DNA from: Aquimarina mytili
GTDB taxonomy: Bacteria; Bacteroidota; Bacteroidia; Flavobacteriales; Flavobacteriaceae
NCBI RefSeq assembly: GCF_016735115.1
Contig: NZ_JAERQJ010000001.1
Location: 248,001 to 312,000 of the forward strand
Direction: 5' to 3'
Length of the DNA: 64,000 nt
Shown: positions 54,869 to 63,638 of the stretch, in pieces
Numbering within the stretch: the stretch's first letter is position 1
How the letters are laid out: each line of letters starts with the position of its first letter
Notes under the pieces: generated by a model
The model's database searches: none
What the model saw: the letters and a program-made list of their open reading frames with translations, nothing else
What the model was told of the DNA's origin: nothing
Translations under genes and position numbers: made by a program

Positions 54869-55579
54869 ATGAAGCCTTTCAAATTTAAACAATTTACGGT
54901 CCTTCAAGATCGTTGCGCTATGAAAATTGGCACCGATGGAGTTTTGTTAGGAGCGTGGACTCCAATAAGCGATACAACAAATTCGATTCTTGATATAGGT
55001 ACAGGAACTGGCGTGATTGCATTAATGGCGGCTCAACGCTCTGGTGCCGAAATCATAGATGCACTAGAAATTGATACTGAAGCATATGAACAGGCGGTTG
55101 ATAATTTTGAAGCCTCTCCATGGGGAGATCGCTTATTTTGTTACCATGCATCGTTTCAGGAGTTTTTTGAAGAAATAGAAGATCCATATGATTTGCTCAT
55201 TAGTAATCCTCCATTTTATGCCGAAGATTATAAAACTTCAGACGAACAGCGAGATATGGCAAGGTTTCAAGATGCACTTCCGTTTGAGCATTTATTTATT
55301 GGGGCGTCACGATTGTTGTCCAATCAAGGGAAATTAGCTATGATTATACCTTTTAAAGAAGAAGAGAGAAGTATCGAAATAGCAGAACAATTACAGCTGT
55401 ATCCTCAAAAAATAACTCGGGTAAAAGGCAATACCACTTCAGAGATAAAGAGAAGCTTACTTCTATTTGGGTTTAATCAAATAGAATGCGAAATAGATGA
55501 GCTGGTCATAGAAAATTCAAGACATGTTTATACAAAAGAATATATGGATCTGACCAAAGATTTCTATATAAAGATGTAG
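54869..55579 (+). CDS. trmN6: tRNA1(Val) (adenine(37)-N6)-methyltransferase
   Basis: 236 residues of the YfiC/TrmN6 family. SAM motif DIGTGTGVIALMAA, acidic ALEIDTEA, and the catalytic NPPFYAED motif of N6-adenine methyltransferases. The N-terminal FKFKQFTVLQDRCAMKIGTDGVLLG is typical. It modifies A37 of tRNA1(Val). It lies 93 bp after rimM on the same strand. Confidence 0.88.
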   Translation: MKPFKFKQFTVLQDRCAMKIGTDGVLLGAWTPISDTTNSILDIGTGTGVIALMAAQRSGAEIIDALEIDTEAYEQAVDNFEASPWGDRLFCYHASFQEFFEEIEDPYDLLISNPPFYAEDYKTSDEQRDMARFQDALPFEHLFIGASRLLSNQGKLAMIIPFKEEERSIEIAEQLQLYPQKITRVKGNTTSEIKRSLLLFGFNQIECEIDELVIENSRHVYTKEYMDLTKDFYIKM

Positions 55580-55636
55580 CATATTATAAATTATCTGGTT
55601 TAAGAGATGGGGAATGACTTTATCCTAGACCTTGTT

Positions 55637-56698
55637 TTATAGCTTTGATAACCATTTTTTCCAATCTTCAGCAACTAGATCCCAGTATTCAAGCATTGGA
55701 TAAAACTCTCCTTTTTCAAACGGGAAGTAATTTGCCCCGAGCCCATCATAAGCCCTAAACTCTACATTGTCTTTATTGTACTTAATCATTTCAATTCTAA
55801 GAAGGTCATTGTAAGGGCTCACAATATCCCTGGCACCATAACTTACAAGAATCGGAATATCCAGTTTTTTGAAACAGGTATTCAGGTTTTCAGAAAAAGA
55901 AAGTAATCCTTTTTGTTGATTGCCTTGGGATAGTGTTTTCAGATCCATAGCTTTAGCCCAATCCTCAAACTGTACTACGTCTGTCTCTTGAATAGTATCC
56001 TTTATAAGTGGTTTTAGCTCTCTAAGACCTAAATAGCGTCTTTTTTCTCGAATTTCAGAAAGTATTTTAGAATAATACGGGATTCCTCCAGAATAAATTA
56101 CATGTGATATATCAGAGTGGGTTGCCGCAAGTTTGATAGCTATAGAGCTTCCTTGCTGACCATGGCCAGCAACAATAATTTTTGAATCATCTACCCAATC
56201 TTGTTTTCTTAAAAACTTGAGAACAGCAGTATGGTTTTTTACGTAATACTCCAAATTATTATTTTGGAGGTACTCTTTAGGAGGTTGGCCAGTTAATTTG
56301 TCTATATATCGATACTGTTTTCCTAAATCTTCAAAAAGACTGATTACAGGTAGCCCAGGTTTACTTATCGTAAGTATATGATATTCTTCTTCAAGGATTT
56401 TGGATGAAAATGGATAAGGAGGAAAATGACTCTTGCCATCATGTGTTATGAGTGGTGAGGGTAATGTATCTTGAATAAAGATAAAGACAGGTTTTTTTTG
56501 AAGCCTTCCTTTGGACCTGGATCGTACAATGAAATTAATTGTATCTTTTTTTTGTACTGTAATAAAGTGTTTATATCCATAATCCTTCGGAGAAGTTTTC
56601 TGGCTATACAAATTGATAATATTTAAAAATAAAAACAACACCAAAATTGTGTTGAGACCCTTTTTAAAATTTACTTTTATAAGATTTTTGATCTGCAC
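55637..56698 (-). CDS. Alpha/beta hydrolase-fold protein with apparently lost catalytic Ser and His
   Basis: 353 residues; signal peptide or anchor near residues 15-32 (LVLFLFLNIINLYSQ). The nucleophile elbow reads VAGHGQQGSS: the expected Ser of GxSxG is Gly180 (codon GGT, one change from AGT). The Asp is kept (Asp291 in SYGARDIVSP). Where the His would lie, the sequence is DGLGANYFPFE with no His. The fold is thus clear, but two of three triad residues look replaced, which suggests a non-catalytic binding role or a different chemistry. Confidence 0.7.
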   Translation of the reverse strand: MQIKNLIKVNFKKGLNTILVLFLFLNIINLYSQKTSPKDYGYKHFITVQKKDTINFIVRSRSKGRLQKKPVFIFIQDTLPSPLITHDGKSHFPPYPFSSKILEEEYHILTISKPGLPVISLFEDLGKQYRYIDKLTGQPPKEYLQNNNLEYYVKNHTAVLKFLRKQDWVDDSKIIVAGHGQQGSSIAIKLAATHSDISHVIYSGGIPYYSKILSEIREKRRYLGLRELKPLIKDTIQETDVVQFEDWAKAMDLKTLSQGNQQKGLLSFSENLNTCFKKLDIPILVSYGARDIVSPYNDLLRIEMIKYNKDNVEFRAYDGLGANYFPFEKGEFYPMLEYWDLVAEDWKKWLSKL

Positions 56699-56772
56699 TA
56701 TCTAGAGATTTATCTGATCATAAAAGTAAAAAAATATTATTCAAAAGTTAGAGGATATATCTTTTACAAACA

Positions 56773-56804
56773 AAAAGGAAGGTCATTATCAAAACCTTCC
56801 TTTT
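56773..56804 (-). terminator. Terminator of the PepSY-like gene
   Basis: 11-bp perfect stem AAAAGGAAGGT/ACCTTCCTTTT with a 10-nt loop and a T run on the minus strand. Confidence 0.8.
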
Positions 56805-56879
56805 CAAAATTCAATCACTCTATAAAGTTTAATTTATCACGAAATAAACTAAGACTCTTACTTGTTAATGATCAAAAAC

Positions 56880-57191
56880 TTATTTTTTGATCCAGTTTCC
56901 ATCTGCATCACAATAAACCTCCATTGTTTTTTCTCCTTGTTTTAATACCAGCATAAACTCTGAAGCATCTTCTTTGGCACCTGCTTTTTCTATAGTTGCA
57001 CCGGCAAAATCTTTAGCAACAGCATCAATTACTTTTTGCGGTAAGTTTTCTACAGCCAGGTCTATATATTTTTCCTGAACAGGAGTAGTAATTTCTGTAG
57101 TATCAGTAGAGGCTATTTCTTGCGCGTTGATTCCTTGAGTTGCTACTAATAGTCCAAAAACTAATACTGGTAATACAAATAAATTTTTCAT
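56880..57191 (-). CDS. Small secreted PepSY-like protein
   Basis: 103 residues. Signal peptide (VLPVLVFGLLVATQGINAQ). The mature part (LPQKVIDAVAKDFAGATIEKA, then MEVYCDADGNWIKK; cited in parts) resembles the PepSY-like domain of small Bacteroidota periplasmic proteins. The function is unknown. It has its own terminator. Confidence 0.65.
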   Translation of the reverse strand: MKNLFVLPVLVFGLLVATQGINAQEIASTDTTEITTPVQEKYIDLAVENLPQKVIDAVAKDFAGATIEKAGAKEDASEFMLVLKQGEKTMEVYCDADGNWIKK

Positions 57192-57572
57192 TTTGTGTGT
57201 CTTTTAAGATTTACATTTTGTTACATCATATACTTTGGAATAATTATGCCAGAGAAGATCTGTATATCAAAATGATAAATTAATCACTTGATTGTCAGAT
57301 CATTGAGTGTATTTATGATTTACACAGGTGTTCTTTAATTAACAAGATCTTATGTAGAAAAAAGTTTTAAACTGCGGAATTTATACACAAAAACAGCGCC
57401 CAACTACAAAGGGATAAAATAAAATAGGGGTAACATTTTTACGGAAGCACACATTAAGTACGAATATGTATATCAATACAATGCAACAAGCTGTTTTTTT
57501 GAAGACTTACTAGATTTTTAATACATACAATAGTGAAAATCATTTTGCTACAAATAAAAGATTGAATTTATA
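57192..57572. other. Intergenic region with shared 60-bp element
   Basis: 381 bp between divergent genes. It contains the element at 57421-57480 (listed separately). No other structure is obvious. Confidence 0.5.
57421..57480 (+). promoter_or_regulatory. Shared upstream element, copy 1 (short AraC gene)
   Basis: Ungapped 60-bp match with 59101-59160: 45 of 60 bases identical by hand count. Conserved blocks are GGGTAACATTTTTA, ACATTAAGTACG and ATCAATA. It lies 92 bp before the short AraC start. Probable binding region for a common regulator. Confidence 0.55.
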
Positions 57573-57980
57573 ATGACTTGTCAAAACGATGACTTCGATA
57601 ATGCGCAGAAATATGACCCGCATGTATTGAATAAAATAGATTCTAAAAAGGAGAGCACTAAGAAAGAAGTATATCGGAAATTGCTCTTAGCCAGAAATTA
57701 TATTCATGATAATTTAACAACAAAAATAACGACTAAAGAACTTTCTGAGATTTCTGCTTTATCAAATTATCATATTTATACATCATTTAAAAATGTGTTT
57801 GGCTTTACACCACATCAATACCATAATAAAGTAAAATTAGAAAAGGCATATATGTTGTTAAAGAATGGATCATTTTCAATTTCAGATGTGGTTGTACTTT
57901 TAAATTTCACAGACTTGCAATCCTTTAATAAATTATTTAAAAAACTCTATGGGAAACCTCCCTCAAGTTTAATGAAGTAA
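57573..57980 (+). CDS. Short AraC-type DNA-binding protein without sensor domain
   Basis: 135 residues. After a 20-residue N-terminus (QNDDFDNAQKYDPHVLNK) it goes straight into an AraC double helix-turn-helix (ISALSNYHIYTSFKNVFG, TPHQYHNKVKLEKAYMLLKN). The DNA-binding half is very similar to the C-terminal half of the next gene, and its first residues match that gene's N-terminus, so it looks like a copy with about 165 internal codons deleted. It should bind the same sites without sensing a ligand, and may act as a competitor or constitutive regulator. Confidence 0.75.
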   Translation: MTCQNDDFDNAQKYDPHVLNKIDSKKESTKKEVYRKLLLARNYIHDNLTTKITTKELSEISALSNYHIYTSFKNVFGFTPHQYHNKVKLEKAYMLLKNGSFSISDVVVLLNFTDLQSFNKLFKKLYGKPPSSLMK

Positions 57981-58086
57981 ATATATCATGAAATACGTAT
58001 TCCTAATTAATATAATTGGCACCTGATGAATCCGTAATTTTTTGATTATCAAGTAAAAACAAATTTTTAAACTTGTAAAAAAATTA

Positions 58087-58094
58087 TATTTTTG
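58087..58094 (+). promoter_or_regulatory. -7 box of the full-length AraC gene
   Basis: TATTTTTG matches TAnnTTTG; it lies 29 bp before the TTG start, which leaves a very short leader and supports that start. Confidence 0.4.
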
Positions 58095-58123
58095 CAATCC
58101 CTAAAATAAAAAACATACCTACT

Positions 58124-59026
58124 TTGAGCTATCAAAACATTTATTATAATCATTTTGATCGTATAAAACGAAATGACCCTCATATGTTAAATAAGGAAGA
58201 AAACTTTCTTATTCGTTTTAAAACAAATCTTCCTTATTATAAGTACAATGAGAGTAGTTTAACGATAACGTATTTTCATGAAGGTCAAGGAAATGTACTG
58301 GTAAATCAAAGATCGCATTACCTAAAAAAGACTGATTTTATTATTTCAAATTCAGATTCTCCTTGGGAGTATATTTGTAATGAATCTATACAAAATGATA
58401 TTTTATGTTTTGCCGTATCGGATGCCTTGGTTTCAAGATTTATAAATTTTTTGTCGTGTAGCACCGAAAAACTGCTTGATACTCCATTTGATTTTCCTGA
58501 AAAATCTCCAATACTTTTAGAGAACAGCTTTAATACACAACATTCTAAGTTGGGTAAATTTTTAGAACGGGTATATTATCTCAGTAATCATGGTGATTTT
58601 AATCAAGTTAATGCTATCGACTTAACTTTTGAGATGCTTCAGGTGCTTTATGACGAGCATATAGGCCTATACAAATTGCTAAATAGAATAGATTCTAAAA
58701 AATCGAGCACCAAAAAAGAAGTGTTTAGAAGATTACTCCTGGTTAGAAATTATATTCATGATAATCTTTCGGCAAAAATTACAATGGAAGAACTTTCAGA
58801 AATTTCTGCTCTATCAGATTACCATATTTATACATCATTTAAAAATGTATTTGGTCTTACACCGCATCAATATCACAATAAAGTAAAACTAGAAAAAGCA
58901 TATATGTTATTGCAAAATGGAGCATTTTCAATTTCTGATGTGGTAGCACTTTTAAATTTCACCGACTTACAATCCTTTAGTAAACTATTTAAAAAATTCT
59001 ACGGAAACCCTCCTTCAAAATTTTAA
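58124..59026 (+). CDS. AraC family transcriptional regulator with TTG start
   Basis: 300 residues. N-terminal cupin-like sensor (about 30-165; TYFHEGQGNVLVNQRSHY), linker with RIDSKKSSTKKEV, and a C-terminal AraC helix-turn-helix pair (about 200-298). The start is TTG at 58124: no ATG lies upstream in frame after the -7 box, and TTG aligns with the ATG of the short paralogue (MTCQN against MSYQN). It may regulate the downstream T9SS protein gene. Confidence 0.85.
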   Translation: MSYQNIYYNHFDRIKRNDPHMLNKEENFLIRFKTNLPYYKYNESSLTITYFHEGQGNVLVNQRSHYLKKTDFIISNSDSPWEYICNESIQNDILCFAVSDALVSRFINFLSCSTEKLLDTPFDFPEKSPILLENSFNTQHSKLGKFLERVYYLSNHGDFNQVNAIDLTFEMLQVLYDEHIGLYKLLNRIDSKKSSTKKEVFRRLLLVRNYIHDNLSAKITMEELSEISALSDYHIYTSFKNVFGLTPHQYHNKVKLEKAYMLLQNGAFSISDVVALLNFTDLQSFSKLFKKFYGNPPSKF

Positions 59027-59100
59027 ATTCTTAAACCATTTTTTAATACCCTTCTCTTTGACAATAATATATGTTTTGTCTTAACGGCTATATAATTATA

Positions 59101-59160
59101 AAAAAAAGGGTAACATTTTTATTAGCAAATACATTAAGTACGGATACGTAGATCAATAAT
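59101..59160 (+). promoter_or_regulatory. Shared upstream element, copy 2 (repeat-rich T9SS protein gene)
   Basis: Second copy of the 60-bp element, 127 bp before the start of the gene at 59288. The inner TACG-N4-CGTA-like inverted repeat is best preserved here. Confidence 0.55.
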
Positions 59161-59287
59161 GTGAAGTCACAAGTGTTTTTGGTGCTTAATTGATTGTTTA
59201 CAATGATATTCGATAAAATCGTAAGTTTTTGACAACATGATCGATACGCTCTGAAATACTTTTGTCTCAAAATTTTAAACAAAAAAG

Positions 59288-61816
59288 ATGAAAAAACTTA
59301 ACCTATTTTATGTAATGATGCTATGCTGCATACAAGTAAGTATAGCTCAGGTGTATGTTGGTGATTTAACACTTAGAACTCAAGCCGAAATTAATGCTTT
59401 TAATTATTTTGAAATACAAGGAAGCTTAACTATTGAAGAGTCCAATCCTGGAGATATTATACATTTAGATGGACTATCTGAGCTAGCAAGAGTTTCTGAA
59501 AATCTTGTTATCCAGCATAACCAGGAGCTTAATAATATTAATGGATTATCCAACTTGGGAGAATTGCGACAAATAGAAATTCGAAATAATCCGCAATTAA
59601 CAACACTCGATGGTTTGTCGAGTGTGAGAACAGGTGATCTTTTTATAGAAGCAAATGATTCTCTACAAAATTTAGATGGATTAAGTAGTATAAATACCAA
59701 TGGAATCGTTGTAAGAGGTAATCACTCATTGACCAATATAGATGGTCTATCTAATTGTTCACAAAAGGCATTTTTTATTGAAATAATTGGTAATGTATCA
59801 CTTAAAAACCTGGATGGATTGAATAATATCCCAGGTTTGAGTAATCTTTTAGGGGTGCTTAGAGTCAGGAATAATAATGCTTTAGAAAATGGATGTGGGA
59901 TTACCAAAATGTTATTGGATCAGACTAATGGATCATTTATAGAAAAAACAATTCACGACAACGGACCCACAACAAGTTCTATAGATGATATTCTGGATAA
60001 TTGTATTACCTGTAATGGTACATACACAGGAGACTTGGTGTTAAGCTCTCAAGTCGAAATTGATGCATTTAATTATTGTGAAGTCATCGGTAATTTAACT
60101 ATTGAAGAAGGGATAGCAGGTAATATTATAAACTTAGATGGTTTATTAGGTCTAGAAAGAATTTCGGGAGAGTTTATAATAACTAATAATCAAGAGTTAA
60201 ATAATCTTATAGGACTCACTAGATTAAGAGAGGTTGATCTAATCGATATAGATAATAATCCGAAATTATCCACCCTTATTGGATTATCTAATTTGGAAGA
60301 TTTGAGTTATATTAAAGTTTCTTCAAACAAGTCATTATTAAATATAGACGGCTTTTCAAAAATAAATACAGGATCTATTGTAGTTGAAAATAATGATTCT
60401 TTAGTTAGCGTAGATGGCTTTTCTAGTTGTACCAAACCTGCTTTTTTAGTGCAGATTAAAAATAATAAATCCCTCAATAATCTAAATGGGTTAAATAATA
60501 TCCCCGAAATGGATCAGCGTTTAGGAGTTTTAAGAGTAGTGGATAATCCAGTATTAGAAAATGCATGTAGTATCACCAAATTATTATTGGATCCAAATTC
60601 TTTAGGATCTAATGGAGAAATAACCATACGCGATAATGGGCCCACAACAAGTTCTGTAGATGATATTCTAGATAATTGTATTACTTGTAATGAGATATAT
60701 ACAGGAGACTTGGTATTAAGTTCTCAAGCCCAAATAGATACTTTTAATTATTGTGAAATTACAGGAGATCTAACAATACAAGAAACAACAGCAGGAGGTA
60801 TTGTCGACCTAAGAAACCTAAATAAATTAGAAAGATTAGGAGGAGATCTTAATGTTTTTGGAAACTCTGCCTTACTATATGTAAAAAGTTTTAGAGGATT
60901 AACTAAAATTAAGACATTACATGTTAGAGACAATGCTAGCCTAAAAAGATTTGTTGGTTTTACGAAATTGAAAGAAGTAGATAATGTAATATTAGCTAAT
61001 AATGACAAGCTTGTTGTTCTTGATTTTAAAAATATAACAACACTACAAGATCTAAAAATGTTAAACGTTGGTTTATCAAGTCTAGATTCGTTTAACGGTT
61101 TAGAAGCAATAAATGGAGATTTTTATCTTGATAATATTAATATAAGCAATTTAGATGTACTACAAAATGTGACAAACTTAGGCAACCTATTTTTGTATCG
61201 TAACCAATTATTGCAAAATATTACTGGATTATCTGGTGCATCAGTGCATGGCTCTGTAGTTCGAATTTCTAGTAATGCAGCATTAACAAATCTTAATGGA
61301 CTAACCGGTCTTACTTCATTAGGTGCAGATTTAATAGTATCAAGAAATCAATCACTACAAAATTTAGATGGGTTAATTAATTTATCTTCTGTAGGAAACA
61401 GGCTTATCATTGGAGATAATAAAAACCTACAGAATGGATGTGGAATAGTAGTATTGTTAGAGAATCCAAATACAGTTGGTGGGCAAATAAGTATTTATAA
61501 TAACACCATAAATACAAACAGCGCAGAGGCAATTATCAATAATTGTAACCCTGCGATTGGTCCAATAACCTCTACCTTAGAATCCGGAGTCTCTATGTAT
61601 CCTGTGCCTTCAACGGGGAGAGAGCTAAACATAAGTGGTGCAATACAAAACACGAGATATCAAATAGTTTCTTTTGCAGGAGAAGTAGTTGCAGAAGGTG
61701 TTATAGAAGGAAATAATGAGCAAGTCATTTTTGCAAAGCCTTTAGAAAAAGGTATCTATTTTGTAAAACTGATGAGTGGCAATCAAACCGAAACCCAAAA
61801 GTTTTTGGTGAACTAA
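59288..61816 (+). CDS. Secreted leucine-rich, receptor-L-like repeat protein with T9SS domain
   Basis: 842 residues; signal peptide ending CIQVSIAQ. Three large tandem units, each starting with a YTGDL-L-SSQ-EIDAFNY-like segment (about residues 23, 247 and 480) and built of short repeats of the type LDGLSxLxxxxNLxIxxN, similar to receptor L-domains. Units 1 and 2 end with the nearly identical TTSSxDDILDNCITCN. The C-terminus is a T9SS type A domain (VSMYPVPSTGREL). Probably a cell-surface or secreted binding protein. The target is unknown. It follows two AraC genes and shares an upstream element with one of them. Confidence 0.8.
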   Translation: MKKLNLFYVMMLCCIQVSIAQVYVGDLTLRTQAEINAFNYFEIQGSLTIEESNPGDIIHLDGLSELARVSENLVIQHNQELNNINGLSNLGELRQIEIRNNPQLTTLDGLSSVRTGDLFIEANDSLQNLDGLSSINTNGIVVRGNHSLTNIDGLSNCSQKAFFIEIIGNVSLKNLDGLNNIPGLSNLLGVLRVRNNNALENGCGITKMLLDQTNGSFIEKTIHDNGPTTSSIDDILDNCITCNGTYTGDLVLSSQVEIDAFNYCEVIGNLTIEEGIAGNIINLDGLLGLERISGEFIITNNQELNNLIGLTRLREVDLIDIDNNPKLSTLIGLSNLEDLSYIKVSSNKSLLNIDGFSKINTGSIVVENNDSLVSVDGFSSCTKPAFLVQIKNNKSLNNLNGLNNIPEMDQRLGVLRVVDNPVLENACSITKLLLDPNSLGSNGEITIRDNGPTTSSVDDILDNCITCNEIYTGDLVLSSQAQIDTFNYCEITGDLTIQETTAGGIVDLRNLNKLERLGGDLNVFGNSALLYVKSFRGLTKIKTLHVRDNASLKRFVGFTKLKEVDNVILANNDKLVVLDFKNITTLQDLKMLNVGLSSLDSFNGLEAINGDFYLDNINISNLDVLQNVTNLGNLFLYRNQLLQNITGLSGASVHGSVVRISSNAALTNLNGLTGLTSLGADLIVSRNQSLQNLDGLINLSSVGNRLIIGDNKNLQNGCGIVVLLENPNTVGGQISIYNNTINTNSAEAIINNCNPAIGPITSTLESGVSMYPVPSTGRELNISGAIQNTRYQIVSFAGEVVAEGVIEGNNEQVIFAKPLEKGIYFVKLMSGNQTETQKFLVN

Positions 61817-61843
61817 ACACGAATAACATAATCAAAAGTCATT

Positions 61844-61870
61844 AAAACCCACTCCTTTGAGTGGGTTTTT
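61844..61870 (+). terminator. Terminator of the repeat protein gene
   Basis: 11-bp perfect stem AAAACCCACTC/GAGTGGGTTTT with a CTTT loop and a T tail. Confidence 0.85.
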
Positions 61871-61921
61871 GATTAAAATATATTCTGATTTATTCATGTT
61901 TTTTTAAAAACATTAAAAAAA

Positions 61922-61952
61922 TTGCTTGCTCTTTTTCCATTAATTACATTTG
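61922..61952 (+). promoter_or_regulatory. Promoter of the glutaryl-CoA dehydrogenase gene
   Basis: TTG at 61922-61924 and TACATTTG at 61945-61952, separated by 20 bp, fit the Bacteroidota consensus. Start codon at 62004. Confidence 0.55.
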
Positions 61953-62003
61953 TTAAGCACATACGTGTAATAATTTTGATAATACTTTAAAGATATATAC
62001 CAA

Positions 62004-63182
62004 ATGAAGCCAGATCTTTTTGAAGCTCCCGATTATTATAATTTAGACGAATTACTTTCTGACGAGCATAAGCTTGTTCGTGATGCAGCCCGCAGCTGGG
62101 TAAAACGTGAAGTATCTCCTATTATCGAGGAATATGCTCAACGAGCAGAATTTCCTAATCAAATTATTAAAGGTTTAGCAGAAATTGGAGCATTTGGGCC
62201 GTACATTCCAGTAGAATATGGTGGAGCAGGACTTGATCAGATTAGTTATGGATTAATTATGCAGGAGATCGAGAGGGGTGATTCTGGTGTGCGATCAACC
62301 TCTTCTGTACAATCTTCTTTAGTGATGTATCCTATCTGGAAATACGGTAACGAAGAACAAAGAAAAAAGTACCTCCCAAAATTAGCATCAGGTGAGTTTA
62401 TGGGATGTTTTGGGCTTACCGAACCCGACCATGGCTCTAACCCAGGCGGAATGACAACCAATTTTAAAGACAAAGGCGATCACTATTTGCTTAATGGGGC
62501 CAAACTTTGGATATCAAATGCTCCTTTTGCTGATATCGCCGTAGTTTGGGCAAAAAATGAAGAAGGAAGAATCCACGGACTCGTTGTAGAACGAGGCATG
62601 GAAGGATTCTCAACCCCAGAAACACATAACAAATGGTCGTTGCGTGCATCTGCAACTGGAGAATTGATTTTTGATAATGTAAAAGTACCAAAAGAGAATT
62701 TATTACCTAATAAAAGTGGATTAGGGGCACCGCTGGGGTGTTTAGATTCTGCTCGTTATGGTATTGCCTGGGGAGCAATTGGGGCTGCAATGGACTGCTA
62801 TGATACAGCTTTGAGATATGCCAAAGAGCGCATCCAATTTGATAAACCTATCGGAGCAACACAATTACAACAAAAGAAGCTTGCCGAAATGATTACCGAA
62901 ATTACCAAAGCACAATTGTTAGCATGGCGATTAGGAGTATTACGCAACGAAGGAAAAGCTACCTCTGCCCAAATTTCGATGGCAAAACGTAATAATGTTG
63001 ATATGGCGATAAAGATTGCTAGAGAAGCACGACAAATTCTAGGTGGCATGGGGATTACCGGAGAGTATAGTATTATGCGTCATATGATGAATTTAGAGAG
63101 TGTAATCACTTACGAAGGGACTCATGATATACATCTGTTGATTACGGGTATGGATATTACTGGTTTTTCAGCTTTCAAATAA
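62004..63182 (+). CDS. gcdH: Acyl-CoA dehydrogenase, probable glutaryl-CoA dehydrogenase
   Basis: 392 residues of the acyl-CoA dehydrogenase family. FAD- and substrate-binding motif GCFGLTEPDHGSNPGGM, and catalytic base Glu371 in TYEGTHDIH. These features match the glutaryl-CoA dehydrogenase branch, which converts glutaryl-CoA to crotonyl-CoA in lysine and tryptophan breakdown. The gene stands alone with its own promoter. Confidence 0.9.
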   Translation: MKPDLFEAPDYYNLDELLSDEHKLVRDAARSWVKREVSPIIEEYAQRAEFPNQIIKGLAEIGAFGPYIPVEYGGAGLDQISYGLIMQEIERGDSGVRSTSSVQSSLVMYPIWKYGNEEQRKKYLPKLASGEFMGCFGLTEPDHGSNPGGMTTNFKDKGDHYLLNGAKLWISNAPFADIAVVWAKNEEGRIHGLVVERGMEGFSTPETHNKWSLRASATGELIFDNVKVPKENLLPNKSGLGAPLGCLDSARYGIAWGAIGAAMDCYDTALRYAKERIQFDKPIGATQLQQKKLAEMITEITKAQLLAWRLGVLRNEGKATSAQISMAKRNNVDMAIKIAREARQILGGMGITGEYSIMRHMMNLESVITYEGTHDIHLLITGMDITGFSAFK

Positions 63183-63638
63183 TATAAGAATGATAAAATA
63201 ACCTAAAGAGGGTGGTTCTGAACCACCCCTAACCAGGTTCGAAACCCCCTTTAGGGTGGTCTTTTACTTATTCGAACCAATGTAATACTGTTTATAAGAG
63301 GTTCTGAACCTTTTCTAACCGGTTGCATAAGTGATTATAATAGGTTATTTACCGTCTAAAATAGGTTTGTTACCTATTATAATAGGTTCAAAGATGATTC
63401 GAAGCGGTTTAATAAGTACTTCGAGATGGTACATAATAGGTTGGAAAGATCTCTGAACCACCAAAAAATAGTAATAAACCACCCTTTAAGGAGTAAAAAA
63501 CACAACAAAAAGGGTTTACAACCGGTTTAGAATGGTAATGATTGGGCAACCCAATACAATACGCAAAGTTTCTATTTCTATACTAAAATGTTTAACAATC
63601 GAAGAGTAATGATCTTCAATTTTCAATGAAATACAAGT
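63183..63638. other. Intergenic region with GGTT/AACC-rich array
   Basis: 456 bp with no supported gene. It is crowded with GGTT and AACC tetramers, short palindromes (63211-63227, 63299-63311, 63360-63378) and a 21-22 bp periodic array (63297-63460), listed separately. Confidence 0.6.
63297..63460 (+). repeat. Degenerate direct-repeat array, 21-22 bp period
   Basis: GGTT cores start at 63300, 63321, 63343, 63364, 63385 and 63406 (steps of 21, 22, 21, 21, 21), then GGTA at 63428 and GGTT at 63439. Most cores are preceded by ATA, and several units share an AAGTGATT-like second half. The unit sequences are degenerate apart from the core. Confidence 0.6.

Noticed and set aside
63183..63600. CRISPR-like array downstream of gcdH
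   Set aside because: Units are degenerate, only 21-22 bp long, without identical repeats or proper spacers, and no cas genes are in the window.
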